Shown: positions 1 through 8,813 of the stretch, piece after piece
Layout of the letters: each line of letters opens with the position of its first letter
How positions within the stretch are numbered: the stretch's first letter is position 1
NCBI GenBank assembly: GCA_001295865.1
Contig: LJHW01000043.1
Location: forward strand, 62,001 to 126,000
Direction of reading: 5' to 3'
DNA length: 64,000 nucleotides
Source: a beta proteobacterium AAP65
Lineage (GTDB): Bacteria; Pseudomonadota; Gammaproteobacteria; Burkholderiales; Burkholderiaceae_C
Notes under the pieces: model-generated
What the model was told of the DNA's origin: nothing
Seen by the model: only the letters and a program-made list of their open reading frames with translations
Database searches by the model: none
Position numbers and translations under genes: made by a program

Positions 1-2
1 TG

Positions 3-740
3 CAGCAGGGCCACCGCTTTTGCATCCACCACGCACCGGCGGGCGAGGCCCGCGCCGTTGTGTTGCACGCCCATGCGCTGGCGCACGAGATGCACTTCGC
101 GCGGCCCACCAGCGCCCGCGCGGCGCGTGCGCTGGCGGCCGCGGGGTTTGCGGTGCTGCAGATCGACATGTTTGGCTGCGGCGACAGCAGCGGCGAGTTC
201 GAAGACGCCAGCTTCGAGGCCTGGCAGCAAGACCTGCGTGCGGGCGCGGCTTGGCTGCAGGCGCAGCACCCGGGCCGGCCGCTGTGGTTGTGGGCGGAGC
301 GGGCGGCAGTGTTGTGGGCCCTGCCCGCCTTCAACCTGGCCACCCCAGCGCCGCGGCACTTGCTGTGGCACCCCTTGGGCCGCGGTGACGACGCCCTGCG
401 GCAGCTGCTGCGCACCGAGTTGCCGGCGGCCATGGACCGCGGCCTGAGCGCCGCCGAATTGCGCCGCCAAGCCGAGAACGCCTGGGCGCAAGGCCAGGCC
501 TTTGCGCTGGGGGGCTTTCAGGTGCCCGCCCAGTTGGCAGCCGACCTGCGTGCCAGCAAGGTTGTGGCAGCGCTGGCAAGCACCGAGCCCGGCCACATCC
601 ATATCGACATCGGCACCGCGCCTGCGCATGAACCGGCCACCCGCGGGCCCCTGCGGGTGCCCGGCGCGCTGCCCTGGTTGGGCCAGGGTGTGAACGAGGC
701 CTTGCCGGCCTGCACCCTGGAAGCCCTGGCCGCTGCATGA
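3..740 (+). CDS. XrtA system-associated hydrolase 2 (5' partial)
   Basis: This alpha/beta-hydrolase-like protein belongs to the subfamily found in exosortase A loci (TIGR03101 type); its substrate is unknown. The reading frame is open to the left edge, so the N terminus is missing; codons from position 3 read as a typical strand (RFCIHH then VVLHAHALAHEMH), and the internal GTG at 60 is not the true start. The landmark stretch AVLQIDMFGCGDSSG matches the family. The usual nucleophile elbow GxSxG is not evident: the corresponding strand reads LWLWAERAAV, so catalysis is uncertain. The stop overlaps the next gene by four bases (ATGA), indicating one operon. The family call is from memory of the family, not a search. 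Confidence 0.85.
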   Translation, partial: QQGHRFCIHHAPAGEARAVVLHAHALAHEMHFARPTSARAARALAAAGFAVLQIDMFGCGDSSGEFEDASFEAWQQDLRAGAAWLQAQHPGRPLWLWAERAAVLWALPAFNLATPAPRHLLWHPLGRGDDALRQLLRTELPAAMDRGLSAAELRRQAENAWAQGQAFALGGFQVPAQLAADLRASKVVAALASTEPGHIHIDIGTAPAHEPATRGPLRVPGALPWLGQGVNEALPACTLEALAAA

Positions 741-1615
741 ACACACACGCCCACGCGGCCTGGCAGGAAACGGCCTTGAGCTTCGACGTGGCCGGCGACA
801 CCTGCGTGGCCGTGCTCTGCCAACCCGAGGCCCGGCCAGCGCATGCCTGCGGCTTGCTGCTGCTGGTGGGCGGGCCGCAGTACCGGGCCGGTGCGCACCG
901 CCATTACGTGCAGCTGGCGCGCGAGGTGGCCAGCGCCGGCCATGCCGTGCTGCGCTTTGACGTGCGCGGCATGGGCGACAGCACCGGCCAGGCGGCCGGC
1001 TTCGAGGCGCAAGACGCCGATATCGAAGCGGCGCTGCAGGCCCTGCAGCAGCACTGCCCCGCCGTGCAGCGCGTGGTGCTGTTTGGCCTGTGCGATGGCG
1101 CATCGGCCGCGGCGCTGTACGCCGCCCGCCAGAACGACGCCCGCCTGCACGCCCTGCTGCTATTGAACCCCTGGGTGCGCGACGAGCAGACGCTGGCGCA
1201 AACGCAGCTGAAGCACCGCTACCTGGCCCGGCTGGGCCAGGCCGACACCTGGCAGCGGCTGTTCACAGGGCGCCTGGGCTGGGCTGCGCTGCGGGGCTGG
1301 TGGCAGGCTTGGCGCAGCGCACGCCGGCCGGCCAACCCGCCAACGACAACAGCCGACTACCGCCGCACCATGCAGGCCGGCGTGGCCCGCGTGCCGGCCT
1401 GGGCGCTGCTGTCGGCCCAAGACAGCACCGCGCAAGAGTTCGCATGGGCGGCCGGGCAGCAAACCGAGTGGCGCAGCCTGGTGCAGCGTGGCCAATTGCA
1501 GTGCCTGCCCCTGCCCGAAGCTGACCACACCCTTGGCAGCGCACTGGCGCGGCAACAAGCGGCCGCCCATGTGCTGCAACTGCTGCAGCAGGCGGCAGGC
1601 CCCGCGCCAGTATGA
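737..1615 (+). CDS. XrtA system-associated hydrolase 1
   Basis: A 292-residue alpha/beta hydrolase of the exosortase A-associated type (TIGR03100 family); the biological substrate is not known. Visible landmarks are LLLVGGPQYRAGAHRHYVQLAR near residues 35-57, the strand-turn DVRGMGDSTG, and the elbow GLCDGAS. In that elbow the GxNuxG pattern places a cysteine, not a serine, at the nucleophile position, as in dienelactone hydrolase-like enzymes; a conserved EADHTLG near the C terminus could supply the histidine. The ATG overlaps the stop of the preceding hydrolase and its own stop overlaps the following gene by four bases, so all three are probably translated together. Confidence 0.88.
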   Translation: MNTHAHAAWQETALSFDVAGDTCVAVLCQPEARPAHACGLLLLVGGPQYRAGAHRHYVQLAREVASAGHAVLRFDVRGMGDSTGQAAGFEAQDADIEAALQALQQHCPAVQRVVLFGLCDGASAAALYAARQNDARLHALLLLNPWVRDEQTLAQTQLKHRYLARLGQADTWQRLFTGRLGWAALRGWWQAWRSARRPANPPTTTADYRRTMQAGVARVPAWALLSAQDSTAQEFAWAAGQQTEWRSLVQRGQLQCLPLPEADHTLGSALARQQAAAHVLQLLQQAAGPAPV

Positions 1616-2739
1616 GCGGAGGCACGAGCGGCGGCATGAGCAGTGCCTTGCAATGGCACCCCGGCCCTGGCCCCTGGCCAGCCGCAGCCCAGGCCGTGCT
1701 GGCGCAATCCACCAGCCTGGGCCTGTATGGCCGGCCCGCCTGGCTGCAGCACCTGGCGGGCAGCGTTCACTTCGAGCCCGGTGAACAGGCCGGCTTGCTC
1801 AGCCTGGCGGGGCCCCAAGGCCAGCCCCAGCTGGTGTGGCCGGTGCTGCGCCGGCCACAAGGCGGCGCGCTGTGCTGCCTGGCCAATTACTACAGCCCCT
1901 TGGCCGGGCCCGTGGCAGCGGCCGAGCTGCCCGCCGAAGGCTGGGCTGCGTTTTTCAGTGCCCTGCGCCGGCCCGGGCCCTGGCGCGCCTGCACGCTGGA
2001 GATCGGCCCCCTGCCCGGGCACCCTGCGCAGCCCAGCAGCCCTGCCGGCCAAATCTGCCAGGCCCTGCAGGCAGCGGGCTACCGCGTGCAGCCGCAAGAG
2101 GCCTTTGGCAACTGGCACCTGCCCAACCCACCGCCCTGGGCGCACTACTGGGCGCAACGCCCCTCACGCCTGCAGCACACGGTGGCGCGCAAGGGCCGGC
2201 AGTTCCAGGCGGCCGGTGGGCGACTGGAGGTCATCAGCACCCCGGCAGATGCCGAACGCGGGCTGCAGGCCTTCCAGCGCGTGTACGACGAAAGCTGGAA
2301 ACAGCGCGAGCCGCATCCGCATTTCATCCCCGGCCTGGTGCGCCTGGCTGCTGAGGCCGGCTGGCTGCGCCTGGGCATCGCCTGGCTGCGTGATGAACCT
2401 GTGGCGGCACAGCTGTGGCTGCATGCCGACGGCAAGACCGACATCCACAAGCTCGCCTACCGCCAGGCCCACGCCAAGCTGGGCGCGGGCACCCTGCTCA
2501 CCGCGCACCTGATGCAGCACGCCCTGGAGCTGGACCGCGCGAAAGAGGTGGACTACCTGACTGGTGATGACGCCTACAAAGCCGAGTGGATGAGCCAGCG
2601 GCGGGTGCGGTGGCGCCTGCACGGCGCCGACCCGCGCAGCCTGCAAGGCGCCTGGGCCATCACGCGGCAGAGCGTGGGCCAACAAGCCCGCGCCTGGGTG
2701 GCGCGCCTGGCCACGCTGGCGCCGGTGCGCAGGCCGTGA
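1612..2739 (+). CDS. GNAT-type acyltransferase (CelD/BioF2-like)
   Basis: A 375-residue protein with the C-terminal acyltransferase domain seen in CelD/FemAB-related proteins (Acetyltransf_6 type). The recognisable part is residues 215-335: the segment around ERGLQAFQRVYDESWKQREPHP, then GAGTLLTAHLMQHALE and VDYLTGDDAYKAEW, which are the usual acyl-donor binding and closing motifs. The first 60 residues are Gly/Ala/Pro-rich and less conserved. It overlaps the upstream hydrolase gene by four bases. In exosortase A loci such genes are common beside the hydrolases and are thought to decorate a sugar or lipid carrier, but the acceptor cannot be told from sequence. The start is the first ATG in frame; a later ATG at 1636 is possible. 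Confidence 0.75.
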   Translation: MSGGTSGGMSSALQWHPGPGPWPAAAQAVLAQSTSLGLYGRPAWLQHLAGSVHFEPGEQAGLLSLAGPQGQPQLVWPVLRRPQGGALCCLANYYSPLAGPVAAAELPAEGWAAFFSALRRPGPWRACTLEIGPLPGHPAQPSSPAGQICQALQAAGYRVQPQEAFGNWHLPNPPPWAHYWAQRPSRLQHTVARKGRQFQAAGGRLEVISTPADAERGLQAFQRVYDESWKQREPHPHFIPGLVRLAAEAGWLRLGIAWLRDEPVAAQLWLHADGKTDIHKLAYRQAHAKLGAGTLLTAHLMQHALELDRAKEVDYLTGDDAYKAEWMSQRRVRWRLHGADPRSLQGAWAITRQSVGQQARAWVARLATLAPVRRP

Positions 2740-2765
2740 ACAGGGTGCGCGGCCGTGTGCCTGTG

Positions 2766-3455
2766 CTACGTGGCGAGCGGCCGCCGGGCCGTGACATAGA
2801 GGGACTCGAAGTCGTCACGCCGGGGCGGGAATTCAGGGTAGGCGGCGAGCAAATCGGCCTCTTGCACGTGCCGCACCTCGGTGAAGCCGGCGTGTTCCAG
2901 CGCCCACTTCAGCATGCCGAAGTCCATCAGGTTCTTGTGCTGCCCGGCCTGGTGAAAGTAATAGTTCAGCCGGTGCTGCACCGGAAACCCCGGCAAAGCA
3001 GCACGTGGCCAGTGGCGCTTGAGCCCGTGGTCAATCGCGGCGCAGCCGTCTTCCAGGTAAGCGCGGCAGAGTTTTTCCATGTCGGGGCAGCTGAGCGTGA
3101 TGCGGCCCCCTGGTTGCAGCAGGCGGAAACAGTCGAAGAAAAGATCGATGACCTGCGGGTCGTATTCCAGGTGCTCAATGACATGCTGGGAGACGATGTC
3201 GGTGAAGTGCCCCGAAGGCAGCGGCAGTGGCAGCGTGGCCAGATCGAGGTTGAACTGCGAACCGGCAATGTCGCAGTTCAACCAACCCCGCACCGCTCGC
3301 GCACCCGCGCCCAGTTGCAAACGGGCCGGCAGCGGCTGCGGCAGCGGCTGCCAGCGCATGCGGGCAACGAGACGCCGCAAGTCGAAAAAGACACCACTGA
3401 TGGTTCTGGGATCACAGCGGAGGCGCTGCATGGTTCGGACGACGAGACTTTTCAT
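2766..3455 (-). CDS. class I SAM-dependent methyltransferase
   Basis: A 229-residue predicted methyltransferase. SAM-binding motif I is LQLGAG at about residues 46-51, followed by GWLNCDI, the pattern of sugar- or polysaccharide-linked methyltransferases of this class. Downstream are DIVSQHVIEHLEY (post-motif region) and LLQPGGRITLSCPD (motif III region). It converges with the acyltransferase operon on the left (26-bp gap) and diverges from the membrane acyltransferase on the right. The polysaccharide context suggests it methylates a sugar or sugar precursor. No substrate can be assigned from the sequence. Confidence 0.8.
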   Translation of the reverse strand: MKSLVVRTMQRLRCDPRTISGVFFDLRRLVARMRWQPLPQPLPARLQLGAGARAVRGWLNCDIAGSQFNLDLATLPLPLPSGHFTDIVSQHVIEHLEYDPQVIDLFFDCFRLLQPGGRITLSCPDMEKLCRAYLEDGCAAIDHGLKRHWPRAALPGFPVQHRLNYYFHQAGQHKNLMDFGMLKWALEHAGFTEVRHVQEADLLAAYPEFPPRRDDFESLYVTARRPLAT

Positions 3456-3597
3456 GTGCTGCTGGCGACCAAAGGCTGGATCACTGTAGCGGGTCTACGA
3501 AAACAGAGGAGAAGCGCATGCCCAGGGAGCGAGTAAATCGGGGTGCAGGTCCGGCAGCTTTCGCCTTTTTTGCCCGTGAAGCAGAACCGACAACCGC

Positions 3598-4743
3598 ATG
3601 AACACCGCCATGAAGCCCAACACCAACTCGCCTGCCACCGATACGCCCGGCCTGGCATTGCCGCTGGGTCAATCGCTCTACCTCGACCTCGTGCGCTTTC
3701 TGATGGCCTTGGAAGTGATGATCGGCCACGCCACGTTTCATGGTTACACCGGCAGAGGGTTTCTCTGGCAACTCGACCCATTTCGCCATCTGCAAACGGC
3801 GGTTGTTGGCTTTTTCGTGCTTTCGGGTTTCGTCATCGCGTTTGCCGTGAAGACACGCGAAACCGGGCCGCGGAGTTACGCGGTGGCCCGCGTCAGCCGC
3901 ATGCATTCGGTCATCGTGCCGGCTCTGCTTTTGACCTGGGCAGCCGACACGCTGGGGCAAGCCATCAACCCAGGTTTCTACAAGACCTGGGATTTTCCGA
4001 CGCCGATACCCGATGGCCAGGCACTGCGCTACCTGCTGAGCTTCTTTTACGTCAACAACACCGGCTGGCTGCCGGGCATGAACCCGGGCAGCAATGGCCC
4101 GTTCTGGACCATGACGTACGAGGTTTTCTATTACGCGATGTTCGGCGTTGCAGTTTTTGCGCGGGGTGTCGCTCGCATCGCAGGCTTGGCGCTGCTGGGC
4201 TTGGCGGGCGGCCTCGGCATCCTGCTGTATCTGCCGATCTGGCTGCTCGGCGCCGCGGCCTACCACCTGCAATGCGGCCGGCGCTTGCGCCTGCGCACCG
4301 CGGCGGCCACGTTCTGGCTCAGCCTGCTGGGCACCGGCGCGCTGAGCACGTTGGGCCCGACCATCAAGCCCCTGTTTCCTGGCGCTGCAATGTTGCTCTA
4401 TTACGCCCTGGGTGTGCTGGTGGCCTTGAACCTCTGGAGCGCTGCCACCGTGGCGCCCAGCCTCACGCGCGTGCTTCAGCCCGCACAAGGACTGATACGC
4501 TGGTTGGGCATGTTGACCTTCGCCCTGTACCTTGGGCACCGGCCCTTGTTGAACCTGTTCGCGGTGGTGCCGGTGGCAGCGCCGGGGGCGTGGTTGCAGA
4601 CTCTCTGGGTGCTGGGTGGAACGTTTGTGGTCTGCATTGGCTTAGCGTACGCAGGTGAGAGTTTCCGCCCGGTCATCAAGCGCGGACTCACTTCGTACTT
4701 CGCGATCTTTGGACGGCAGATCTCGCCCAAGGAAAGGCGGTAA
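3598..4743 (+). CDS. acyltransferase 3 family membrane protein
   Basis: A 381-residue integral membrane O-acyltransferase of the OafA/acyltransferase-3 family, which typically adds acetyl or other acyl groups to surface polysaccharides at the inner membrane. The N terminus carries YLDLVRFLMALEVMIGH, where the family's usual R and active-site H are visible; VGFFVLSGFVIAF and RVSRMHSVIVPALLL follow. About ten hydrophobic segments are seen. The ATG at 3598 precedes the conserved core by about 25 residues; a second ATG at 3610 is an alternative. It is the only rightward gene here, between two leftward methyltransferases, and its base composition is somewhat lower in G+C than the glycosyltransferase genes further right, which may mean separate acquisition. 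Confidence 0.88.
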   Translation: MNTAMKPNTNSPATDTPGLALPLGQSLYLDLVRFLMALEVMIGHATFHGYTGRGFLWQLDPFRHLQTAVVGFFVLSGFVIAFAVKTRETGPRSYAVARVSRMHSVIVPALLLTWAADTLGQAINPGFYKTWDFPTPIPDGQALRYLLSFFYVNNTGWLPGMNPGSNGPFWTMTYEVFYYAMFGVAVFARGVARIAGLALLGLAGGLGILLYLPIWLLGAAAYHLQCGRRLRLRTAAATFWLSLLGTGALSTLGPTIKPLFPGAAMLLYYALGVLVALNLWSAATVAPSLTRVLQPAQGLIRWLGMLTFALYLGHRPLLNLFAVVPVAAPGAWLQTLWVLGGTFVVCIGLAYAGESFRPVIKRGLTSYFAIFGRQISPKERR

Positions 4744-4972
4744 GCCCCAATGACTGCACATGCATCTGAGGTAGCACCGCACACCTGTAGCGTGAATTGA
4801 CCCAATCTTCGATTGCCGACCGGATCAGCTAGAAGGCGTCTGAGTCGGCCCAAGAGTGCAACAGCCTACCCAATTCTTCAAGCCACTCAGGCCAGAGAAC
4901 AGGCGAGCTCAGCTTTGGGCCATCATCGACCATCCATGATGTGACCAAGGCCAACAGCCTCCAGCAGGGCCA

Positions 4973-5728
4973 CTAAACAAGATCCGCGCGCACCATGATG
5001 CAGTCCGTCTCAATCAAACGAGGGAAGTGGCCTGCGTTGTTCGGCACGAAAGCAGAAAGAACGAAACCAGCTTGCTCGTAGACACGCAACGCGTCGCGAA
5101 AGTCAACCGAATCGGCGTAGAGCTTGGCCACTGCCATCTCGCTTTGCAATCCGATGAACTCTTTGACAACAGGCGCGCCGGCCTGAACGATTCGAACATC
5201 GAATCCCTGCGTATCCAGCTTCAGGAAGGGCCGCTTGAACTGATGCTCGGCTTGCAAACGTCGTAGCGCGGTTTGCAGCGTTTCGATCTTCACCGGCACT
5301 TGCCGGCTGACCTTGTTCAGATCCTGAAACTGTGCGGCCTCGTCGTGCTTGGGTGCACTCAAGGAGCTGAACTGCGAAGCTGCCATGATGTTGAAGACCT
5401 GCTGGCCATCAGCCTCGCCCAGAGCGCCCTCAATAACCACCCACTTTGGGTCTGCTTCAGCCTTTCGACGCAGTTCTGCTGCGGCCTCAGGGATAGGCTC
5501 AAAGGAAATGATCAGCCCCTTGTACCCAGCCTTGCGGCGCAGCATTTCAGCGTATTGCCCCACATTCGCGCCGACATCAAAAACACAGTCAACTTCAAAA
5601 TGCTTGAGCAACTGTGCCAACTGGGTGTACTCCCAGGCTGCGTAGAGCTTGCGACGGTCCAACACCATCAGATTTGAAATCGCCCCCCAGTAATAGTTGG
5701 CAAGCCACTTCAGTCGCTTGAGGTTCAT
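4973..5728 (-). CDS. FkbM family methyltransferase
   Basis: A 251-residue FkbM-type SAM-dependent methyltransferase. Motif I is VFDVGANVGQY at residues 49-59, followed by ISFEPIPEAAAEL (acidic SAM-ribose contact) and LKLDTQGFDVRIVQAG, the family's signature LKIDVEG-like motif. Such enzymes usually O-methylate sugars in polysaccharide clusters. GGAG lies eight bases before the ATG. It is the last gene of the long leftward operon, 18 bp after the preceding glycosyltransferase. A counted 60-base line inside it is about 55% G+C against about 70% in the glycosyltransferase genes upstream, so it may be a recent arrival. The 229 bp between its end and the convergent acyltransferase hold nothing I can recognise. 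Confidence 0.87.
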   Translation of the reverse strand: MNLKRLKWLANYYWGAISNLMVLDRRKLYAAWEYTQLAQLLKHFEVDCVFDVGANVGQYAEMLRRKAGYKGLIISFEPIPEAAAELRRKAEADPKWVVIEGALGEADGQQVFNIMAASQFSSLSAPKHDEAAQFQDLNKVSRQVPVKIETLQTALRRLQAEHQFKRPFLKLDTQGFDVRIVQAGAPVVKEFIGLQSEMAVAKLYADSVDFRDALRVYEQAGFVLSAFVPNNAGHFPRLIETDCIMVRADLV

Positions 5729-5746
5729 CGTTACTCCAGTAAGTAT

Positions 5747-6841
5747 TCAATGGCTGTCGTGCGCCGCAGTGCCACGGTAAGCCCGCTCAGTGCTTTCTGC
5801 GATGCGATCCCAGGTCAAGGCATCGGCGCGCTGGCGGGCCAGCCCACCGCGCTCGACCAGTTCTCCAATATCCAGACCCTCGAGTCGGCGAGCCAGATCA
5901 ACGGCATCCTTGAAGAACACCGCGCACTTCTCATCAACAAGGTCAAAAACACGGGCCTGCTCCGGCACCAAGACTGCCTTGCCCATGGTCATGGCGAGCA
6001 CCGCAGAACCTGAGGTCAGGGTGCGCTCGAAGGGCAGCACCAACGCATGCGCCAACGAAAGCAGCGCTCCCACGTCGCTGTCCGGCACAAAGTCGAGCAG
6101 CAGGCGGATGCGCGGATCTGCCTTTGCGGCGGCCCGGATTTCTTCGCCCAGATCCTCAGGCGCAGGCCGCCCGGCAATCACCAAACGCAATCCAGGCGCA
6201 ACGGCAAGCCCGAAGGCCTCCAGCAAGGTGCTGACACCTTTGTAGCGCCGGACCGCGCCAAAAAACATCAAGACTGTTTCGGCTTCTGAAATGCCCAGCT
6301 GTGCACGAAGCTGTTCAACTCGAACCGAACTGACGGGGTAACAACCATCGTAATTCCCATGCGGCACAACGTAGGCACGTGCCCGCAAACGGCCTTGGGT
6401 GGCCTCCTCCACACGCGAAAGCGCACTTTGGCTGTGGAACAGAAGTGCCGAGGCCGATTCGCCCAAGGCGCGGCGCGCTTGCAACTCCCGCTCGGGGTGT
6501 GCGGCCTCGTGGCCCACGAGGTTGTGCACGGTCCAGACCACCCGCACACCCCGGGCCCTCAGCAAGCACACATCCAACCGCAGCAGGGCGCGCCTCAAAC
6601 TGCGCAACAACGGCCGTTCTGACCAGCAGGTGTGCTCTATCAGCTGGTTCACCCAATGCAGGTGCAGCACATCCACCTTGCGCACCGCTGCGGGCAGCCG
6701 GTTCAAAGCAAACAAGCCCCTTGGCATGGGCGCGAAGCTCACCCGCCAACCACGCCGCCGCAGGGCTGCGGCCAGCAGCGACTGGTAGGGGTTCTCCTTC
6801 TGCCAGTCAGGCATGAAACAAACGCTGGGCTCTGAACTCAT
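5747..6841 (-). CDS. GT4-like glycosyltransferase
   Basis: A GT-B fold glycosyltransferase of about 364 residues. The N-terminal half has VDVLHLHWVNQL and VVWTVHNLVGHE, the usual acceptor-domain strands; the C-terminal half has VLMFFGAVRRYKGVSTLLEAFG and LVIAGRP, and ends with a short SGSAVLAMTMGKAVLVPE in place of the standard EG(F)G(L)xxxEAMA. The start was set at the ATG ending at 6841 because a GGGGCGG stretch sits at ribosome-binding distance; an ATG four codons upstream also exists but has a cramped leader. It lies 18 bp before the FkbM gene. The donor and acceptor sugars are unknown. Confidence 0.82.
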   Translation of the reverse strand: MSSEPSVCFMPDWQKENPYQSLLAAALRRRGWRVSFAPMPRGLFALNRLPAAVRKVDVLHLHWVNQLIEHTCWSERPLLRSLRRALLRLDVCLLRARGVRVVWTVHNLVGHEAAHPERELQARRALGESASALLFHSQSALSRVEEATQGRLRARAYVVPHGNYDGCYPVSSVRVEQLRAQLGISEAETVLMFFGAVRRYKGVSTLLEAFGLAVAPGLRLVIAGRPAPEDLGEEIRAAAKADPRIRLLLDFVPDSDVGALLSLAHALVLPFERTLTSGSAVLAMTMGKAVLVPEQARVFDLVDEKCAVFFKDAVDLARRLEGLDIGELVERGGLARQRADALTWDRIAESTERAYRGTAAHDSH

Positions 6842-6881
6842 GCGCCGCCCCATTCCTCGGTCAAAAAGCTACGAAACCGGG

Positions 6882-7844
6882 TCACGGGCGCACTTCCTGG
6901 CTTTCGCGGTGCGCCACACCCGACTGAAAGATCTGCCCCCGCACAAACTGCAGCCGCTCTTCCGCACGGATGCGTTCGCGGTCAGCCGCAGCAGCCGTCA
7001 AGCCCAGCCAGTGGCTGTGGCACCAGGCCCGCACCGCCTGTACGCGCAGCCAACGCTCCACGCCGAAGATGAAGGCGTCGTCCGGGTTGCGCCGGTGGTC
7101 GTGCAGGTAGGCCGAACGGCCAAAGCGGAAGTAACGCTGCAGCACCCAGCTGCGCGCCAGCTGCGCGGGGCGGATCTGGTGGCGCACCACCGCTTCGGGT
7201 TCAAACCAGGCACGGTGGCCGGCCCGTTCCAGCCGGTTCAACAACTCGGTTTCTGAACCCATGGCGTATTTGGCGCTGCCATCGGGCCCCACGCGGGTGT
7301 TGAACACATCGCCTGCCGGCAGTGCACGCGCCCGCACGGCCATGTTGGGGCCCCAGATGGCCCCGGCCGCCACCGGCCCGCGCGCGTGCGCGGGCGTGGC
7401 TGCGTACAACATGCCCAGGTTCGTGGTGTGCTGCAGCCAGGCGGGCGGCTGCTCCGGCCAATCGGGCACGATGGCGCCGCCAAAAAGGTCGAAGCCCGGC
7501 TGTGCATCGGCTGCGGCGGCCAGCAGGCACAACCACTGGGGCGCAGGCAGCACATCGTCGTCGGTGAAAACCACAAGGCCCTCGTTCACGCCCTGCAAGC
7601 CGGTGTTCAGCGCATGGTTCTTGCCCTGCCGCGCCTCGTGCAGCACGGTCAGCGGCAAGCTGCCGGCCTGCTGCAGGGCGCGCAGGCGCTCGGGCGTGCC
7701 GTCGGTGCTGCGGTTGTCCACCACGCGCAGTTGCCAGCCGCCGGGCGGGGCTTGCAGAGCCCCGAAGGCTTCCAGCGTGCGCTGCAGCACCGCGCCCCCG
7801 TTGTGGGTGGCGAACAGCACGGTCACGGCGGGGGCGGCGTTCAT
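6882..7844 (-). CDS. GT2 family glycosyltransferase
   Basis: A 320-residue GT-A fold (GT2) inverting glycosyltransferase. Visible motifs are VTVLFATHNGG at residues 7-17, VVDNRSTDGT at 41-50 (nucleotide binding), GKNHALNTGL at 74-83 and the metal-binding FTDDDVLP at 93-100. The middle part, with FGGAIVPDWPEQPP and WGPNMAVR, resembles rhamnosyl- or galactofuranosyl-type GT2 enzymes, but that does not fix the sugar. Its ATG begins four bases after the preceding GT2 stop codon, so the two are translationally linked and probably act on successive linkages of the same repeat unit. Confidence 0.87.
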   Translation of the reverse strand: MNAAPAVTVLFATHNGGAVLQRTLEAFGALQAPPGGWQLRVVDNRSTDGTPERLRALQQAGSLPLTVLHEARQGKNHALNTGLQGVNEGLVVFTDDDVLPAPQWLCLLAAAADAQPGFDLFGGAIVPDWPEQPPAWLQHTTNLGMLYAATPAHARGPVAAGAIWGPNMAVRARALPAGDVFNTRVGPDGSAKYAMGSETELLNRLERAGHRAWFEPEAVVRHQIRPAQLARSWVLQRYFRFGRSAYLHDHRRNPDDAFIFGVERWLRVQAVRAWCHSHWLGLTAAAADRERIRAEERLQFVRGQIFQSGVAHRESQEVRP

Positions 7845-7848
7845 GGCT

Positions 7849-8808
7849 TCACTGCAGCGCGCGCCACAGGGCGCGGGCCAGGGGTAACGGCAAACCGGCG
7901 ATCATCGCCTTGAGGCGCAGCTTCGGCGTCGCGCCGGGCCCCAGCTCTTGTGCAATGCACCGCACCGCGGCGAAATCTTGGCGGTCGAAGGCCGAGCCCA
8001 GGGCGGCTTGCAGGCGTGCGCGCATGCTCTGCCGCACCTCGGCAGCGCCTTGCTGCGCGGCGCGGTGGTGCTGCAGGCCGTGGGCCAAGATGCGCGCTTC
8101 GCCCCGGCTCATGTGCAGGTTGTCGGCCGAATCGTTGCTTTCGTGCTTGCGCACGCGCGCCAGCACACGGCGGCTCAGCGCCACACGGCCGGCACTGGCC
8201 AGGCGCAAGGTGAACTCCCAGTCTTCGGCGCCCACGCCCCGGAAGGCGGGGTCGTAGCCACCGTGCGCCTGCACAAACCGCCGGTGCACCAGCAAGCCAC
8301 AGGTGAACAGCGGCTGGTAGCGCACAGAGCGCAGGTACAGATCAGGGATGTCCAGGGCCAGGTCTCCGTCGAAGCGCGCGCCTGCCGTGAAATCAAAAGG
8401 CGCCCGCGCCAGCTTGTCAGGGTCTGCCCCCCGGCTGCTGAAGGTGACGAAATTGCAGTAGATGGCGTCCAGCGCCGGGTGCTGCGCCGCGTAGGCCGCC
8501 ATGGCCTCGGCATGCCCGGGTTCCAGCAAATCGTCAGAGTCGAGCAAAGCCACCCACTCGGTGCAGGCCAGCGCCATGCCGGTGTTGCGTGCCACCTGCA
8601 CGCCGGCGTTGGGCTGGCGGTGCACACGCACCTGCGGGTAGGCCTGCGCCAGCCAATCGGCCGTGCCATCGGCAGAGCCATCGTCAACAACGATCACTTC
8701 CGCAAAAGGCGCTGTCTGCGCCAGCGCGCTGTCGAGCGTGGCGCCCAGCAAGCCACGGCGGTTGTAGGCCGGTATCACCAGCGTGATGGGAACAGGTTCA
8801 GGTCGCAT
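7849..8808 (-). CDS. GT2 family glycosyltransferase
   Basis: A 319-residue GT2 enzyme: ITLVIPAYNR at residues 8-17, VIVVDDGSADGTADW at 38-52, NAGVQVARNTGMALA at 67-81 and the DSDD metal-binding motif at 90-93, with the later GVGAEDWEFTLRL giving the ED catalytic-base region. The C-terminal third is helical and less conserved. The same frame stays open upstream through the flippase gene, giving a misleading 840-codon frame; the start was placed at the ATG ending at 8808, five bases after the flippase stop, where homology to GT2 begins. It forms a pair with the following GT2 gene. Confidence 0.87.
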   Translation of the reverse strand: MRPEPVPITLVIPAYNRRGLLGATLDSALAQTAPFAEVIVVDDGSADGTADWLAQAYPQVRVHRQPNAGVQVARNTGMALACTEWVALLDSDDLLEPGHAEAMAAYAAQHPALDAIYCNFVTFSSRGADPDKLARAPFDFTAGARFDGDLALDIPDLYLRSVRYQPLFTCGLLVHRRFVQAHGGYDPAFRGVGAEDWEFTLRLASAGRVALSRRVLARVRKHESNDSADNLHMSRGEARILAHGLQHHRAAQQGAAEVRQSMRARLQAALGSAFDRQDFAAVRCIAQELGPGATPKLRLKAMIAGLPLPLARALWRALQ

Positions 8809-8813
8809 CGTTT

